Assembly (NCBI GenBank): GCA_031292555.1
Contig: JARLGV010000111.1
Span: forward strand, 32,471-96,470
Source: Fimbriimonas sp.
GTDB taxonomy: Bacteria; Armatimonadota; Fimbriimonadia; Fimbriimonadales; Fimbriimonadaceae
DNA length: 64,000 nt
Direction of reading: 5' to 3'
The first letter of the stretch is position 1; each line of letters starts with the position of its first letter. The translations under genes were made by a program, and so were the position numbers. The notes beneath the pieces are model-generated. The model had not been told where the DNA came from. It saw only the letters and a program-made list of their open reading frames with translations, and ran no database searches. Of this stretch, positions 51,685 through 60,783 are shown in pieces.

Positions 51685-52305
51685 ATGAAACTTACAGAAA
51701 GAGCAGATGAAGCCCTAAACGAGTTGATGGAAGGAAACCGAAGATTTCGAGAGGGAAGTCCGAAGGCGTATCGGTATTCCCCAAGCGACCTCTTGCACAT
51801 CTCCAGAAACCAGACTCCACTTGCCGGCATCATTGCATGCGCTGATAGTCGAGTGTCGCCGGAACTCGTTTTCGACCAGCCGTTGGGTTCGATTTTTGCC
51901 AGCCGAGTGCCGGGAAATGTGGCCAGCGATAGCGCCAAATGGATGCTCGATCTTGCCGTGAACGAATTCCGAGTGCCGCTCGTAATGGTGATGGGCCACA
52001 CCGGCTGCCTCGCCGTCGGCCAACTCTTGGATGGCGACAAAGGAGGCGCCGGGGGCCTTCACCGGTTCAGTGTTCTTAGCGCGGTCTACCGTGCCAAGAC
52101 GAAGGCTCACGATCCGGGCGAGTTCTACCTAAAGGCGGTCGAAGAAAACGTTCAGCAGACGGTGGAACACCTTGCCCGCGATTCCTATTCGTTGCGGGCG
52201 TCGCTGATCGATGGGACCACGTCGATCGTCGGATCCGTCTATCACATGGAAACCGGCGAGGTTAAGATATTGGAATCGACGCTCGAAATGTACGGTCGGT
52301 GTTAG
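51685..52305 (+). CDS. Beta-class carbonic anhydrase
   Basis: 206 aa from ATG 51685, with GGGAGAG before it. The zinc ligands and dyad are clear: Cys 52, Asp 54 and Arg 56 in ACADSRV, and His 105 and Cys 108 in GHTGC. The start NELMEGNRRFREG and the end TSIVGSVYHMETGEVKIL fit the family. It interconverts CO2 and bicarbonate, here most likely supplying carboxylases. It is translated after the GHL10 gene; the two may be co-transcribed without a functional link. Confidence 0.95.
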   Translation: MKLTERADEALNELMEGNRRFREGSPKAYRYSPSDLLHISRNQTPLAGIIACADSRVSPELVFDQPLGSIFASRVPGNVASDSAKWMLDLAVNEFRVPLVMVMGHTGCLAVGQLLDGDKGGAGGLHRFSVLSAVYRAKTKAHDPGEFYLKAVEENVQQTVEHLARDSYSLRASLIDGTTSIVGSVYHMETGEVKILESTLEMYGRC

Positions 52306-52310
52306 CCGAC

Positions 52311-53744
52311 CTACACGACGCGTTTCACAAACGTTTTGGGTTCGGTCATTTCGTCCATCGCATAGCGAACGCCCTCGCGCCCGAACCCGCTGCGCTTCAC
52401 TCCGCCATACGGCATATTGTCGAACCGGAGGGTAGGGAAGTCGTTGACGATGACGCCACCGACCTCCAACTCGCGAAACGCCTGCTCAGCGACGCGGATG
52501 TCGTTCGTGAACACGCCTGATTGAATGCCGAAGCGGGATCGATTGACCTTGGCGATCGCCTCTGAGACGTCGTCAAACGGATCGAGCGTGAGTACCGGAC
52601 CGAATGCTTCTTCCGCTGAAAGCTTTGCATTCGGTGCGACACCCTCAAGTAGAGTCGGTGTAACAACTCGGCCGTGTCGCCGTCCGCCGGCCAGACACTT
52701 GGCGCCAGTGTCAAGCGCTTCTTGGATCATCGACTCGACCTTGGTTGCCGCCTCGTCGGAAATGAGCGGGCCGCACACGGTTGCCGAATCGGACGGATCG
52801 CCGAATGGGCAAGACTCGGTCGCTGCGATCAATCGCTCTCGGAACGAATCGTAGTTCGATCGATGGACAAGCACATGCTGGATTGAAATGCAGATTTGAC
52901 CAGCGTAGCTGAACGCACCGGCCACGATGCGCTTCGTTGCCCATTCCAAATCGGCATCCTCGCATACGATGGCGTACGCGTCGCCTCCCAATTCCAGGGA
53001 GACGGGTCGGTCGGTCACTACCGACCTCAAGTGCCAACCCACCGCTTCCGATCCCGTAAAGCTGAGCATTTTGATGCGTGGATCCGCCAGTGCCTTCTCG
53101 GCCAGGCTCGCTGGCCCGTTCCACCCATTGATGACCCCGGCTGGGCATCCCGCCTCGTGGATGAGGCGGAGGAGTGTTAGTGTTGAAATCGGGGCCAGCG
53201 GCGACGGCTTGACGATGACTGTGTTGCCGGTGGCCAGCGCCGGGGCGATCTTGTGGGCGGCAAGGTTGTAGGGCCAGTTGTAAGGGACGATGCAGAAGAC
53301 CACGCCGCGTGGGAACCGCTCGACTTCGCATCGATATTCGAACCCGCGAGGATCGAGATCGAGGGGGACCGACTCCAGGCCATAGGTCAGGACCAGGTCG
53401 GCAGCGAAATCGAATGTCAGCGCCAATCGATCGACTTCGCCACGGCTTGCCGTGATCGGTTTACCGATTTCGAGGGTCAAGATCTCGGCCAGTTCATCGT
53501 GCCGTTCACGAACCAACTCGGCGACGCGTCTCAGCAAATCCCGGCGAGTCTGCCGGGAGGTCCGACGCCAGGACTCGAATGCAGCATCTGCTCCGTCGAT
53601 ACATGCTCGAAGCTCGGGCCACGCGCCCTCGGCTGCGGTGCCCACCAGCTTCCCGTCGTAGGGAGAGCGAAGCACCAGCTTGCCGATGCTTTGATCGCAC
53701 GGTCCGCCTACAAAGTACCCATCGACGAGCAACTCGGCATGCAT
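52311..53744 (-). CDS. NAD(P)-dependent aldehyde dehydrogenase
   Basis: 477 aa, full-length. Catalytic residues: Glu 251 in LELGGDAY and Cys 285 in SYAGQICISIQH. Other family marks are PYNWPYNLAAHKIAPALATGNTVIVKPSPLAPIS (Asn in PYNWP, Lys in VKPS), FTGSEAVG and the C-terminal MPYGGVKRSGFGREG. The pattern QICISIQHVLVH is close to lactaldehyde and non-phosphorylating glyceraldehyde-3-phosphate dehydrogenases. The substrate is not fixed by the sequence, though a lactaldehyde role would fit fucose breakdown. It ends 5 bases from the convergent carbonic anhydrase gene. Confidence 0.93.
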   Translation of the reverse strand: MHAELLVDGYFVGGPCDQSIGKLVLRSPYDGKLVGTAAEGAWPELRACIDGADAAFESWRRTSRQTRRDLLRRVAELVRERHDELAEILTLEIGKPITASRGEVDRLALTFDFAADLVLTYGLESVPLDLDPRGFEYRCEVERFPRGVVFCIVPYNWPYNLAAHKIAPALATGNTVIVKPSPLAPISTLTLLRLIHEAGCPAGVINGWNGPASLAEKALADPRIKMLSFTGSEAVGWHLRSVVTDRPVSLELGGDAYAIVCEDADLEWATKRIVAGAFSYAGQICISIQHVLVHRSNYDSFRERLIAATESCPFGDPSDSATVCGPLISDEAATKVESMIQEALDTGAKCLAGGRRHGRVVTPTLLEGVAPNAKLSAEEAFGPVLTLDPFDDVSEAIAKVNRSRFGIQSGVFTNDIRVAEQAFRELEVGGVIVNDFPTLRFDNMPYGGVKRSGFGREGVRYAMDEMTEPKTFVKRVV

Positions 53745-53769
53745 CGACGAAGGTTACCGGATCACGCAG

Positions 53770-54852
53770 TTACGGCTTCGGGAACAGGATGCAGACCGGC
53801 GAAGGCAGCCGGATCTTGCTTGCCGAACCTGAGATCAAGCCCGAATGTTCGTCGATGCGATACGACTCGATATCGTTGCTGTTCTGGCCGGCAACCACCA
53901 ACCACTTGCCGCTTGGGTCGATGCCGAATCCCCGAGGAATCCGAACGCCCACCTTGTGAACGTCGATCGATTTGAGCGTGCCGTCCGCTTGCACCTCGAA
54001 GACGGCAATACTGTCATGCCCTCGATTCGAAACATAGACCCACTTCCCGCTTGGGTGACATTGGATTTCTGCTGTCGTGGAATCCGGAACGGACGTGCCG
54101 GGCGGGAGAGTGCCGACGGTCTGGACCACGCTCCATCCGGTTGACTTGATCTGTATCGTCGATACCGTGCTCGCCATTTCGTTGCAGACATAAACGAACT
54201 TCCCGTTCGAGCCAATCGCCACATGTCTTGGGCCGGAACCGGGAGGAAGCTTGACGCGCATCATCGGACTTCCGCTTGGCACGATCGGAAACACGAGCAG
54301 TTCGTCCGTGCCCAGATCGCAGGAAACCGTGAAGCGTCCCCTTCCGTCGGTATAAAAGGAATGGGCGTGCGGTCCCTCCTGCCGGTCCGAGTTCGGCCCG
54401 GCGCCCTTATTCTTAAACTGCCAATCTACAGAACCAAGGGAACCGTCTGGCTGGATCGGAAAACTGGCCAAGACGCCGTCGCTGTAGTTTGCGACGAATA
54501 CCTTCTGCCCTTTGGCGCCGATCGATATGTGGCACGGAGCGCTCCCTTGCGAAGATTGCCGATTCAGGAACTTCAGGTTTCCGTTCGGCTCGATCGAAAA
54601 GGCGCTCAAATAGCCTTGGTTGGACTCGTCTACTGCATAAAGCGCGTGGTGCTTTGAGTCTGCAACCAAGAAACTAGGGTTGGGGGATTCGGCTGCCAAC
54701 TCCGGTTCGGACATCGCGCCGGTCTCCGAATTCAACTGAATTCGATAGATGCCTTTGCTGCCTTGGCCCGAAGTGTACGTTCCGACATAGAACGAGATAT
54801 CAGCCGGTGGCGGGATCAGGGAAGGAAGTGCGAGCAACAGTCCGGGCAGCAT
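53770..54852 (-). CDS. Lactonase-type seven-bladed beta-propeller protein, 6-phosphogluconolactonase (YbhE) family
   Basis: 360 aa. The start FYVGTYTSGQGSKGIYRIQLNSETGAM and the repeats FLVADSKHHALYAVDE, KVFVANYSDGVLASFPIQPDGSL, GPHAHSFYTDGRGRFTVSCDLGTDELLVF, GPRHVAIGSNGKFVYVCNEMASTV and IPRGFGIDPSGKWLVVAGQ are the lactonase propeller pattern. Cytoplasmic members hydrolyse 6-phosphogluconolactone. Here a possible signal peptide (MLPGLLLALPSLIPPPADI) suggests export, so a different lactone is possible. It lies 25 bases upstream of the aldehyde dehydrogenase gene on the same strand. Confidence 0.85.
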   Translation of the reverse strand: MLPGLLLALPSLIPPPADISFYVGTYTSGQGSKGIYRIQLNSETGAMSEPELAAESPNPSFLVADSKHHALYAVDESNQGYLSAFSIEPNGNLKFLNRQSSQGSAPCHISIGAKGQKVFVANYSDGVLASFPIQPDGSLGSVDWQFKNKGAGPNSDRQEGPHAHSFYTDGRGRFTVSCDLGTDELLVFPIVPSGSPMMRVKLPPGSGPRHVAIGSNGKFVYVCNEMASTVSTIQIKSTGWSVVQTVGTLPPGTSVPDSTTAEIQCHPSGKWVYVSNRGHDSIAVFEVQADGTLKSIDVHKVGVRIPRGFGIDPSGKWLVVAGQNSNDIESYRIDEHSGLISGSASKIRLPSPVCILFPKP

Positions 54853-54889
54853 CGAGCTAGGTTACCAAAGACGACACCACGTTCAATCA

Positions 54890-54928
54890 CAAACAAACGT
54901 GGCGGACCTGAAAATATCGTCCGCCACG
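54890..54928 (-). terminator. Rho-independent terminator after the PilB/GspE-like gene
   Basis: CGTGGCGGAC (54898-54907) pairs perfectly with GTCCGCCACG (54919-54928) across an 11-base loop. On the minus strand the stem is followed by TTTGTTTG. It lies 19 bases after the ATPase stop at 54948. Confidence 0.85.
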
Positions 54929-54947
54929 CTGGATAGGCAACTCGAAT

Positions 54948-56216
54948 CTACATCGCCTGAGTGTAGACGGCTTTGATGACTTCTTCGGGCGTCGTCCACC
55001 CGGCCATCGATTTTGCCTTGCCGTCCTCAAGCATCGTGCGGTACCCCTGCTTTTTGGCGGCTTCCACCATGCCGAGATAGTCCGTGGTCTTGGCGACGGC
55101 GGCCCGGAACTCAGGCGTGCCGAGAACCAACTCGAACACGCCGATTCGACCCTTGTATCCGGTGCCTCGGCAATCGCCACACCCGACTCCCTTCGCGAAG
55201 CGGCCCTTTTCGATCTCCTCCTTGGTGATCTGGAGAGTCTCGATCTCGTCGATTGTGGGAGTATACGGCTGACGACATTTGGGGCAGTTGAGTCGCACGA
55301 GGCGCTGGGCAAGGATCGCAACGAGAACACCGGCAACCAGGTATGGCTCGGCATTCATGTCGACCATACGACCGATCGTTTCGATCGCGTTGTTGGTGTG
55401 AAGGGTGCTCATCACCAAGTGACCGGTCAATCCGGCCTGGATGCCGATGCTTAGCGATTCGGGGTCGCGCATTTCACCGACAAGCATGACGTCCGGGTCT
55501 TGGCGAAGGAACGTGCGCATGACTTTCGGGAAGGTCATCTTCTCCGAGACCTGCACCTGGGCGATATTCTTCTCGTATTCGTATTCGATCGGGTCTTCGA
55601 CCGTGACGATGTTTCGGCTCCGAGCGTCAAGCGTGTGGAGCGAGGCGTACAAGGTCGAGGTCTTTCCCGAACCCGTCGGTCCGGTGACCAGAATCAGGCC
55701 GTAGGGCATCTGAACGGCCTTGCTCCACTTCTTGAGTACGTCCTCCGGCATTCCCAGCTTTTGAAGGTCGATCTTCATCGCGTTCGGGTCGAGAAGACGC
55801 ATGACGAACTTCTCGCCGTTGAGGCAAGGGATGCACGAGGCGCGGGCGCTGAGCCGGCGTCCGAGGTACTCCATGTCGATACGGCCGTCTTGGGGCTCGC
55901 GGTTTTCGTCGATTCGCATCCCGGATGCGAGCTTCAGACGGGCCAGCACGTTTGTGGCCTGTTCACTGGGAAGCTGTCCCGTGTCGTGCAGCACACCGTC
56001 CTGGCGGTACCGGATCTTCAACTGGTCCCGTTCGGGCTGGAGGTGAATGTCCGACGTGTTCGTGTCGAGGGCGTTCATGAAGATGCTGTCGGTGATGCCG
56101 ACGGCGATCGACATATCCTCACCACCCATCTCACGGATCGAGCCCTGCTCACGCAGGACAAGGCGAAAGCGCTTTGCGGCGCCGTAATTCGTTTGCGACT
56201 GATCAAATAATGCCAT
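54948..56216 (-). CDS. Type IV pilus/type II secretion assembly ATPase, PilB/GspE-like
   Basis: 422 aa. The ATPase core is complete: SDIHLQPERDQLKIRYRQDGVLHD, Walker A VTGPTGSGKTSTLYA, the Asp box TVEDPIEYE, Walker B VMLVGEMRDPESLSIGIQAGLTGHLVMSTLHTNNA with its two His, and the zinc tetracysteine region CPKCRQPY..CGDCRGTGYKGRIGVFEL. It lacks the N-terminal N1 domain of about 150 residues found in full PilB/GspE. It should power pilin or pseudopilin assembly at the inner membrane. No other pilus genes are adjacent. Confidence 0.92.
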   Translation of the reverse strand: MALFDQSQTNYGAAKRFRLVLREQGSIREMGGEDMSIAVGITDSIFMNALDTNTSDIHLQPERDQLKIRYRQDGVLHDTGQLPSEQATNVLARLKLASGMRIDENREPQDGRIDMEYLGRRLSARASCIPCLNGEKFVMRLLDPNAMKIDLQKLGMPEDVLKKWSKAVQMPYGLILVTGPTGSGKTSTLYASLHTLDARSRNIVTVEDPIEYEYEKNIAQVQVSEKMTFPKVMRTFLRQDPDVMLVGEMRDPESLSIGIQAGLTGHLVMSTLHTNNAIETIGRMVDMNAEPYLVAGVLVAILAQRLVRLNCPKCRQPYTPTIDEIETLQITKEEIEKGRFAKGVGCGDCRGTGYKGRIGVFELVLGTPEFRAAVAKTTDYLGMVEAAKKQGYRTMLEDGKAKSMAGWTTPEEVIKAVYTQAM

Positions 56217-56334
56217 GGCCTATTCGGGAATCTCCACCCAAGAACGGATGCTACTTGTAGACGTTTCATGGCAAGTATATGACTCGCGGGGAGGCTGGGT
56301 CTAGGGCACGGCAGACTGACGCCATAATTCGATC

Positions 56335-57258
56335 GTGTCCAGGTCCAGACGGTTGTCTCTTAGTTGGCCTCTGGTACTCGTCGTCCTGAGTTGGGGCTTC
56401 AATTTCGTCTCGCTCAAACTCCTCTATCGGGAGATAGATCCTCCCGCGGTGGCTCTCTTGAGGTTCCTCACGATGTGGGCGCTCCTCTTGCCGCTATGCC
56501 TCTCGCGCGGCCTGTCGTTGCGATACCGTCGCGAAGATGTTCTGAGGGTTCTGGTGGCCGGATTCCTCTCGATGGGACTCTACATGTTCCTGTTCTTGGA
56601 GGGGCTACACAAGACAAGTGCGGCGGAAGGGGCGATCATCCTCGCCACCTCGCCGGTCTGGACGTACTTGATGGCCGCCGCCCTCAAGCAGGAGACCTTT
56701 CGGCTGAAGGGATTTGTTGGGTCGTGCGTGGCGTTTCTTGGGGTCGCCGTCGTCATCGCCGGCGGGGCAGCTTCGGATGGAAGCACGCTCAAAGGAAACC
56801 TCGAACTGCTCGCGTCCGCAATTCTGTGGGCTTTCTGCGTCGTGTACATGAAACCGCTTCTCAAGCACTATGAGGCGACCCAGTTGCTCACTCTCTCCAT
56901 GCCGGGCGGGGCGTTGCTCATGGTTCCGTATGGGATCGGTTCGGTCATGCACCTGCATTTCGGAGCGATCTCTCTTGTCGGCTGGCTGATGTTCCTTCAG
57001 GTCGCCGTGCTCTCCGGCTTGGTCGGCTTCGCCTGCTTCTACGTGGGCATCAAGCAGATCGGCCCCAGCCGGACGACACTGTATCAGTACTTCGTGCCGC
57101 CGACCGCTGTGTTCTTCGCCTGGTCGATTCTCGGCAAGACCCTTTCGCCGTTCCAGTTTCTCGGATTCGCCGTCCTTCTTTATGGCGTCGTGACAACGTC
57201 GCGAGCCCGAATCTCGGCCGAGGCATCTTCGGATTTGGATAGAGAGGCTGCCGGATAG
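56335..57258 (+). CDS. EamA-family (DMT superfamily) transporter
   Basis: 307 aa from a GTG start. Ten hydrophobic helices form two EamA repeats (about 10-140 and 150-285). Marks include LSWGFNFVSLKLLYREIDPPAVALLRFLTMWALLLPL at the first repeat and YVGIKQIGPSRTTLYQYFVPPTAVFFAWSILGKTLSPFQFLGFAVLLYGVV at the second. Such carriers export small metabolites or amino acids. It lies 160 bases before grpE and is probably a separate unit. Confidence 0.9.
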   Translation: MSRSRRLSLSWPLVLVVLSWGFNFVSLKLLYREIDPPAVALLRFLTMWALLLPLCLSRGLSLRYRREDVLRVLVAGFLSMGLYMFLFLEGLHKTSAAEGAIILATSPVWTYLMAAALKQETFRLKGFVGSCVAFLGVAVVIAGGAASDGSTLKGNLELLASAILWAFCVVYMKPLLKHYEATQLLTLSMPGGALLMVPYGIGSVMHLHFGAISLVGWLMFLQVAVLSGLVGFACFYVGIKQIGPSRTTLYQYFVPPTAVFFAWSILGKTLSPFQFLGFAVLLYGVVTTSRARISAEASSDLDREAAG

Positions 57259-57419
57259 GGACGGCAAAGGTAAAATCGTGGACCTGAAAGTAGCCATGGG
57301 GCCAGGGCAATTGTCCCGGGTCGAATTCAAGGAGACGATTCTTGCCGCTTTTCCCACGCCGAAACGCCAGGGTCGATGGATCCTCCCCCGCCCAACCCCA
57401 ACCGAAGGAGAACGACAGA

Positions 57420-58010
57420 TTGTCCAGCCATAAGAAACAAGTAACCGAACCCAAGGAACCCATCGCCGACGAACCGGCGACGGAGTCGAGCGTCGAACAG
57501 ATCGGCGACGCCGTCAATGTCGAAGTAGAACTGCTAGCCCAAGAGATCGAAAACCTTACTGCCGAGCGCGACGAAGCGAAGGACCAGGTGTTGCGCACCC
57601 TTGCCGAGCTCCAGAACTTCCAAAAGGAGTTCCAGAACTACCGGCGACGGAATCAGCAAGAAATGGCGCAGTTCCGTCTTTTGGCGACCGAGCAACTCGT
57701 CAGCGAGTTATTGCCGGTGCTGGATAATTTCGAGCGTACGATCCTCCATGTCGAAGCCGGAGCGACCGTCGAGTCACTCGTCGGAGGCATCAAAGCCGTG
57801 GAGCGGCAGTTGCGAAACGTCCTCGAATCCCAGAACGTGAAACGAATTCCTACTGTCGGCCAACCGTTCGACCCAGATGTTCATGAGGCGATCGGGACCG
57901 AATCGGGAACGGAGCACCCGGACGAGACAGTGGTGATCGAAGTCGAGCCTGGCTACAAAATGGGCGAAAAAGTGATTCGGCCCGCTCGGGTCAAGGTGGC
58001 AAAGAGCTGA
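57420..58010 (+). CDS. grpE: Nucleotide exchange factor GrpE
   Basis: 196 aa from TTG 57420, with GGAG ten bases upstream; the frame continues to 57342, but without family similarity. A polar N-terminus is followed by the long helix (NLTAERDEAKDQVLRTLAELQNFQKEFQNYRRR) and the helical and beta parts with LVSELLPVLDNFERTI, QPFDPDVHEAIG and VVIEVEPGYKMGEKVIRPARVKV. GrpE releases ADP from DnaK. DnaK and DnaJ are not in the window. The stop overlaps the glmM start. Confidence 0.95.
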   Translation: MSSHKKQVTEPKEPIADEPATESSVEQIGDAVNVEVELLAQEIENLTAERDEAKDQVLRTLAELQNFQKEFQNYRRRNQQEMAQFRLLATEQLVSELLPVLDNFERTILHVEAGATVESLVGGIKAVERQLRNVLESQNVKRIPTVGQPFDPDVHEAIGTESGTEHPDETVVIEVEPGYKMGEKVIRPARVKVAKS

Positions 58011-59383
58011 TGGCAAGACGTTACTTTGGAACGGACGGCGTGCGGGGCATCGCAAACAAGAAGCTCACACCCGATCTGGCAATGAAATTGGGCAAGGCAG
58101 CGGGTCGATGGCTCATCCAGACCAATCAGATTCGAAGCGTGGTCATCGGCATGGACACAAGGCGATCAGGACCGATGCTAGAGTCGGCCCTGACCGCCGG
58201 TCTTTGCTCGGTCGGTATCGACGTGGTTTCGATCGGCGTCGCGCCAACCCCAACCATCGCCTTCGTCGCACGCACCGGCGACTATGGACTCGGTGTCATC
58301 ATCTCGGCGAGCCATAACCCGGCGCCGGACAACGGCATCAAGTTCGTAGGCCACGACGGCTGTAAGCTGGCAGACGAGGTCGAAGAGGTCATCGAATCGC
58401 TGATGGATGTGGATGAGCCGGGGCCGGTCGGCGCCGATGTCGGCAGTCACCGGTTCGATCGCAGTGAGATCGCTGGCTACATGGACCTGCTGGAGAGCGT
58501 TGTTCCGGAGCGGCTCGACGGAATGAAGGTGGTCGTCGACGCTGCCCATGGGGCCGCCTATGAACTTGGCCCAGAGATCCTGCGCCGCCTGGGAGCGGAT
58601 ATTGTAGTGGTCGGAGATCAGCCGGACGGAATGAACATCAACGCGGTGGGCGGCGCGACCAAGCCGGATTTCATCCAAAAGCTGACCGTCGAACAGAATG
58701 CGGAGATCGGGGTCGCGTTCGACGGCGATGCCGACCGCGCGGTGTTTAGCGACGAGAAGGGAAGACTGATCAACGGGGACCGTACGATCGGTATCTGGGC
58801 GGCCCATTACCAGAAAACAAACGAATTGACACCTCCGGTAGTCGTCGGAACGGTGATGAGCAACGGCGGGTTCGAAGCCTACGTTACGGGCAGAGGCATC
58901 GCCTTGGAGCGGACGCCGGTCGGGGACAAGTACGTCGCGCAGCGGATCTTCGACACGGGAGCACTAATCGGCGGCGAGCAGAGCGGTCACCTGATCTTCC
59001 CAAGGCGCGGACCGACGGGCGACGGCTTGGTGACGATGCTGGAACTTCTTCGTGTGATCAAGCGCGAGGGCCGGCCGTCGTCGGCATTCTATGACGACTA
59101 CGAACCGTGGCCCCAGATCATGATCAACGTCGGCGTGGAGTCGACCGAGGGGTGGAACAAGCGGATCGCGGTCGAGATGGAGCACGCGACGAACGACCTG
59201 GTCGGTCGCGGACGAGTCGTCGTCCGTCCGAGCGGAACGCAACCCGTCATTCGGGTGATGGTCGAGGCGGACGAATACGAGTTGCGGGATCGCGTCGCTG
59301 ATTCGATCGTCGAGGCGATGGTTCGCGAAATGGGCGGCGAGGTGCACGGCCGCGTGGATCTGACCTATGCTCTTGGCGATTGA
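58010..59383 (+). CDS. glmM: Phosphoglucosamine mutase
   Basis: 457 aa. GlmM signatures: RRYFGTDGVRGIAN at the start, the phosphoserine at 101 in VIISASHNPAPDNGIKF, the magnesium loop FDGDADR, the sugar-binding GGEQSGHLIF, and the C-terminal phosphate-binding RPSGTQPVIRVMVEA. It converts glucosamine-6-phosphate to glucosamine-1-phosphate for peptidoglycan and lipopolysaccharide precursors. It overlaps grpE by one base and coaX by 17 bases. Confidence 0.96.
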   Translation: MARRYFGTDGVRGIANKKLTPDLAMKLGKAAGRWLIQTNQIRSVVIGMDTRRSGPMLESALTAGLCSVGIDVVSIGVAPTPTIAFVARTGDYGLGVIISASHNPAPDNGIKFVGHDGCKLADEVEEVIESLMDVDEPGPVGADVGSHRFDRSEIAGYMDLLESVVPERLDGMKVVVDAAHGAAYELGPEILRRLGADIVVVGDQPDGMNINAVGGATKPDFIQKLTVEQNAEIGVAFDGDADRAVFSDEKGRLINGDRTIGIWAAHYQKTNELTPPVVVGTVMSNGGFEAYVTGRGIALERTPVGDKYVAQRIFDTGALIGGEQSGHLIFPRRGPTGDGLVTMLELLRVIKREGRPSSAFYDDYEPWPQIMINVGVESTEGWNKRIAVEMEHATNDLVGRGRVVVRPSGTQPVIRVMVEADEYELRDRVADSIVEAMVREMGGEVHGRVDLTYALGD

Positions 59384-60140
59384 CGTCGGTAATACGCACA
59401 CCGTTTGCGGTTTGTGGAATGGTGCGGCGTGGTCGGCGATCTGGCGTTGCGTCACGACCGTCGATACCACCGAGGATCAGCTTGCGGGCTGGCTTCGGTC
59501 GATGTTCGACCTTAGCGAGCTTGAGTGGAAGGTCGATGGCGCGATCTGTGCGTCCGTCGTTCCGCAGGTCGACCGGTTCTGGAGCAAGCTGACCGAGAAG
59601 TGGCTTGGGACGCCGTTGCGTTTCCTGAGACTGGGCTCGGACGTGGGGATGGTTGTCGAATACGATCCACCGCGCGCCGTCGGCGCGGACCGCATTGCGA
59701 ACGCATTGGGGGCATTGGAGCGGTTTGAGCCGCCAATCATCGTTGTCGATTTCGGTACCGCGACCACCTTCGACGCTATCGACCATCGCGGGGCTTACCT
59801 CGGCGGAGCCATTCTTCCCGGAATCCAGCTCTCTAGCCGGGCCCTCTTCGATCGGGCCGCCAAGCTGCCCGAAGTGGATTTTGTCGCTCCAGCGACTGCC
59901 TTGGGACGGAATACGGTGCACTCCTTACAGTCCGGCATTATGCTCGGGTATGCCGGTGCGATCGATGCGCTGGCCCGGAAGATCGATGAGGAACTGGGTG
60001 GCAACTCAAAGATCCTCGCGACAGGCGGATTGGGCGGTCTCTTTATCGGCCTATGCCAATCAATCGCATCGTACGAGCCCACCCTAACCCTGGAGGGTCT
60101 GGTCGTGGCGAATGAGCGCTTGATCGGTTGCGGCCGATAG
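59367..60140 (+). CDS. coaX: Type III pantothenate kinase
   Basis: 257 aa. The ASKHA-fold blocks are present: LLAIDVGNTHTVCGLW at the start (phosphate loop), ICASVVPQVDRFWSKL, YDPPRAVGADRIANALGAL with the catalytic Asp, IIVVDFGTATTFDAID, GAILPGIQLSSRALFDRAAKLP, and ILATGGLGGLF. It makes 4'-phosphopantothenate, the first step of coenzyme A synthesis. It ends the grpE-glmM-coaX unit. Confidence 0.95.
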   Translation: MLLAIDVGNTHTVCGLWNGAAWSAIWRCVTTVDTTEDQLAGWLRSMFDLSELEWKVDGAICASVVPQVDRFWSKLTEKWLGTPLRFLRLGSDVGMVVEYDPPRAVGADRIANALGALERFEPPIIVVDFGTATTFDAIDHRGAYLGGAILPGIQLSSRALFDRAAKLPEVDFVAPATALGRNTVHSLQSGIMLGYAGAIDALARKIDEELGGNSKILATGGLGGLFIGLCQSIASYEPTLTLEGLVVANERLIGCGR

Positions 60141-60150
60141 CCGCTTCTCG

Positions 60151-60480
60151 TCAGTCATTGGATAGGAACAAGTACTCGACATCGTCCGTGTCGGCGATCC
60201 CCATTTCCCTCAGGACCGTCTCGATCAAGGGCGACAGGGCCGTTGGGTCGGGTTTATAGTCGAATGACTTCCGGGATGACATGCAAAACCCCAGCATCGG
60301 ATCCTGGATCTCCTCGTCAACTTGATAGGCGCTCAGGAGAGTCTTGAACCTATCAGCCTGATCGAGCCCGACTTGGACGACGACTCGGAAAGAGTCTTCG
60401 AGTTTTGTTATCCCCACGTAGGTCCCTTCATCCGACTTAGGGTTGATCGCTGGGTCTGATTTGACGCCTGTGCGCTCCAA
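60151..60480 (-). CDS. Hypothetical protein
   Basis: 109 aa, soluble, no signal. The pattern ITKLEDSFRVVVQVGLDQADRFKTLLSAYQVDEEIQ suggests a small alpha/beta domain. It is convergent with coaX (11-base gap). I recognise no family, and only its length and plausible secondary structure support it. Confidence 0.5.
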   Translation of the reverse strand: MERTGVKSDPAINPKSDEGTYVGITKLEDSFRVVVQVGLDQADRFKTLLSAYQVDEEIQDPMLGFCMSSRKSFDYKPDPTALSPLIETVLREMGIADTDDVEYLFLSND

Positions 60481-60560
60481 GAGGTCTGAGCTCGACAGGT
60501 CTCTGGCTTTGGGATTGGGGAGTAGTCGATCAGAGTACGGTTTCCTGTATGGCCAGTCAA

Positions 60561-60650
60561 TTATCCAGGCGACAAGCCCATCCGACGAGCAATGAGCACT
60601 CTGGCCACGATGAAGATGACTCCGCCAACAAGCAAGATCGTCAGGAGCAC
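60561..60650 (-). CDS. Possible 29-residue single-helix membrane peptide
   Basis: A GTG at 60650 is preceded by AAAGGAA with ideal 7-base spacing (60664-60658). The product starts with a hydrophobic segment (MLLTILLVGGVIFIVARVLIA) followed by a short basic tail (RRMGLSPG) and a TAA at 60563-60561. One hydrophobic helix with positive residues at the cytoplasmic side is typical of small regulatory membrane proteins. It sits in an otherwise empty 303-base gap (60481-60783). Too short for reliable family matching. Confidence 0.45.
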   Translation of the reverse strand: MLLTILLVGGVIFIVARVLIARRMGLSPG

Positions 60651-60783
60651 GAGCTAGTTCCTTTCGGCTGAGGTCACGGGGCCTCGACGTCTATCGATGG
60701 CCTGAGTTGTAACCGCGACTGGCGTCACTGTTTCAAGGTCGGCAAGGAGAATGTCGAACTCCAGGAATCGCAGGCGATGACCC

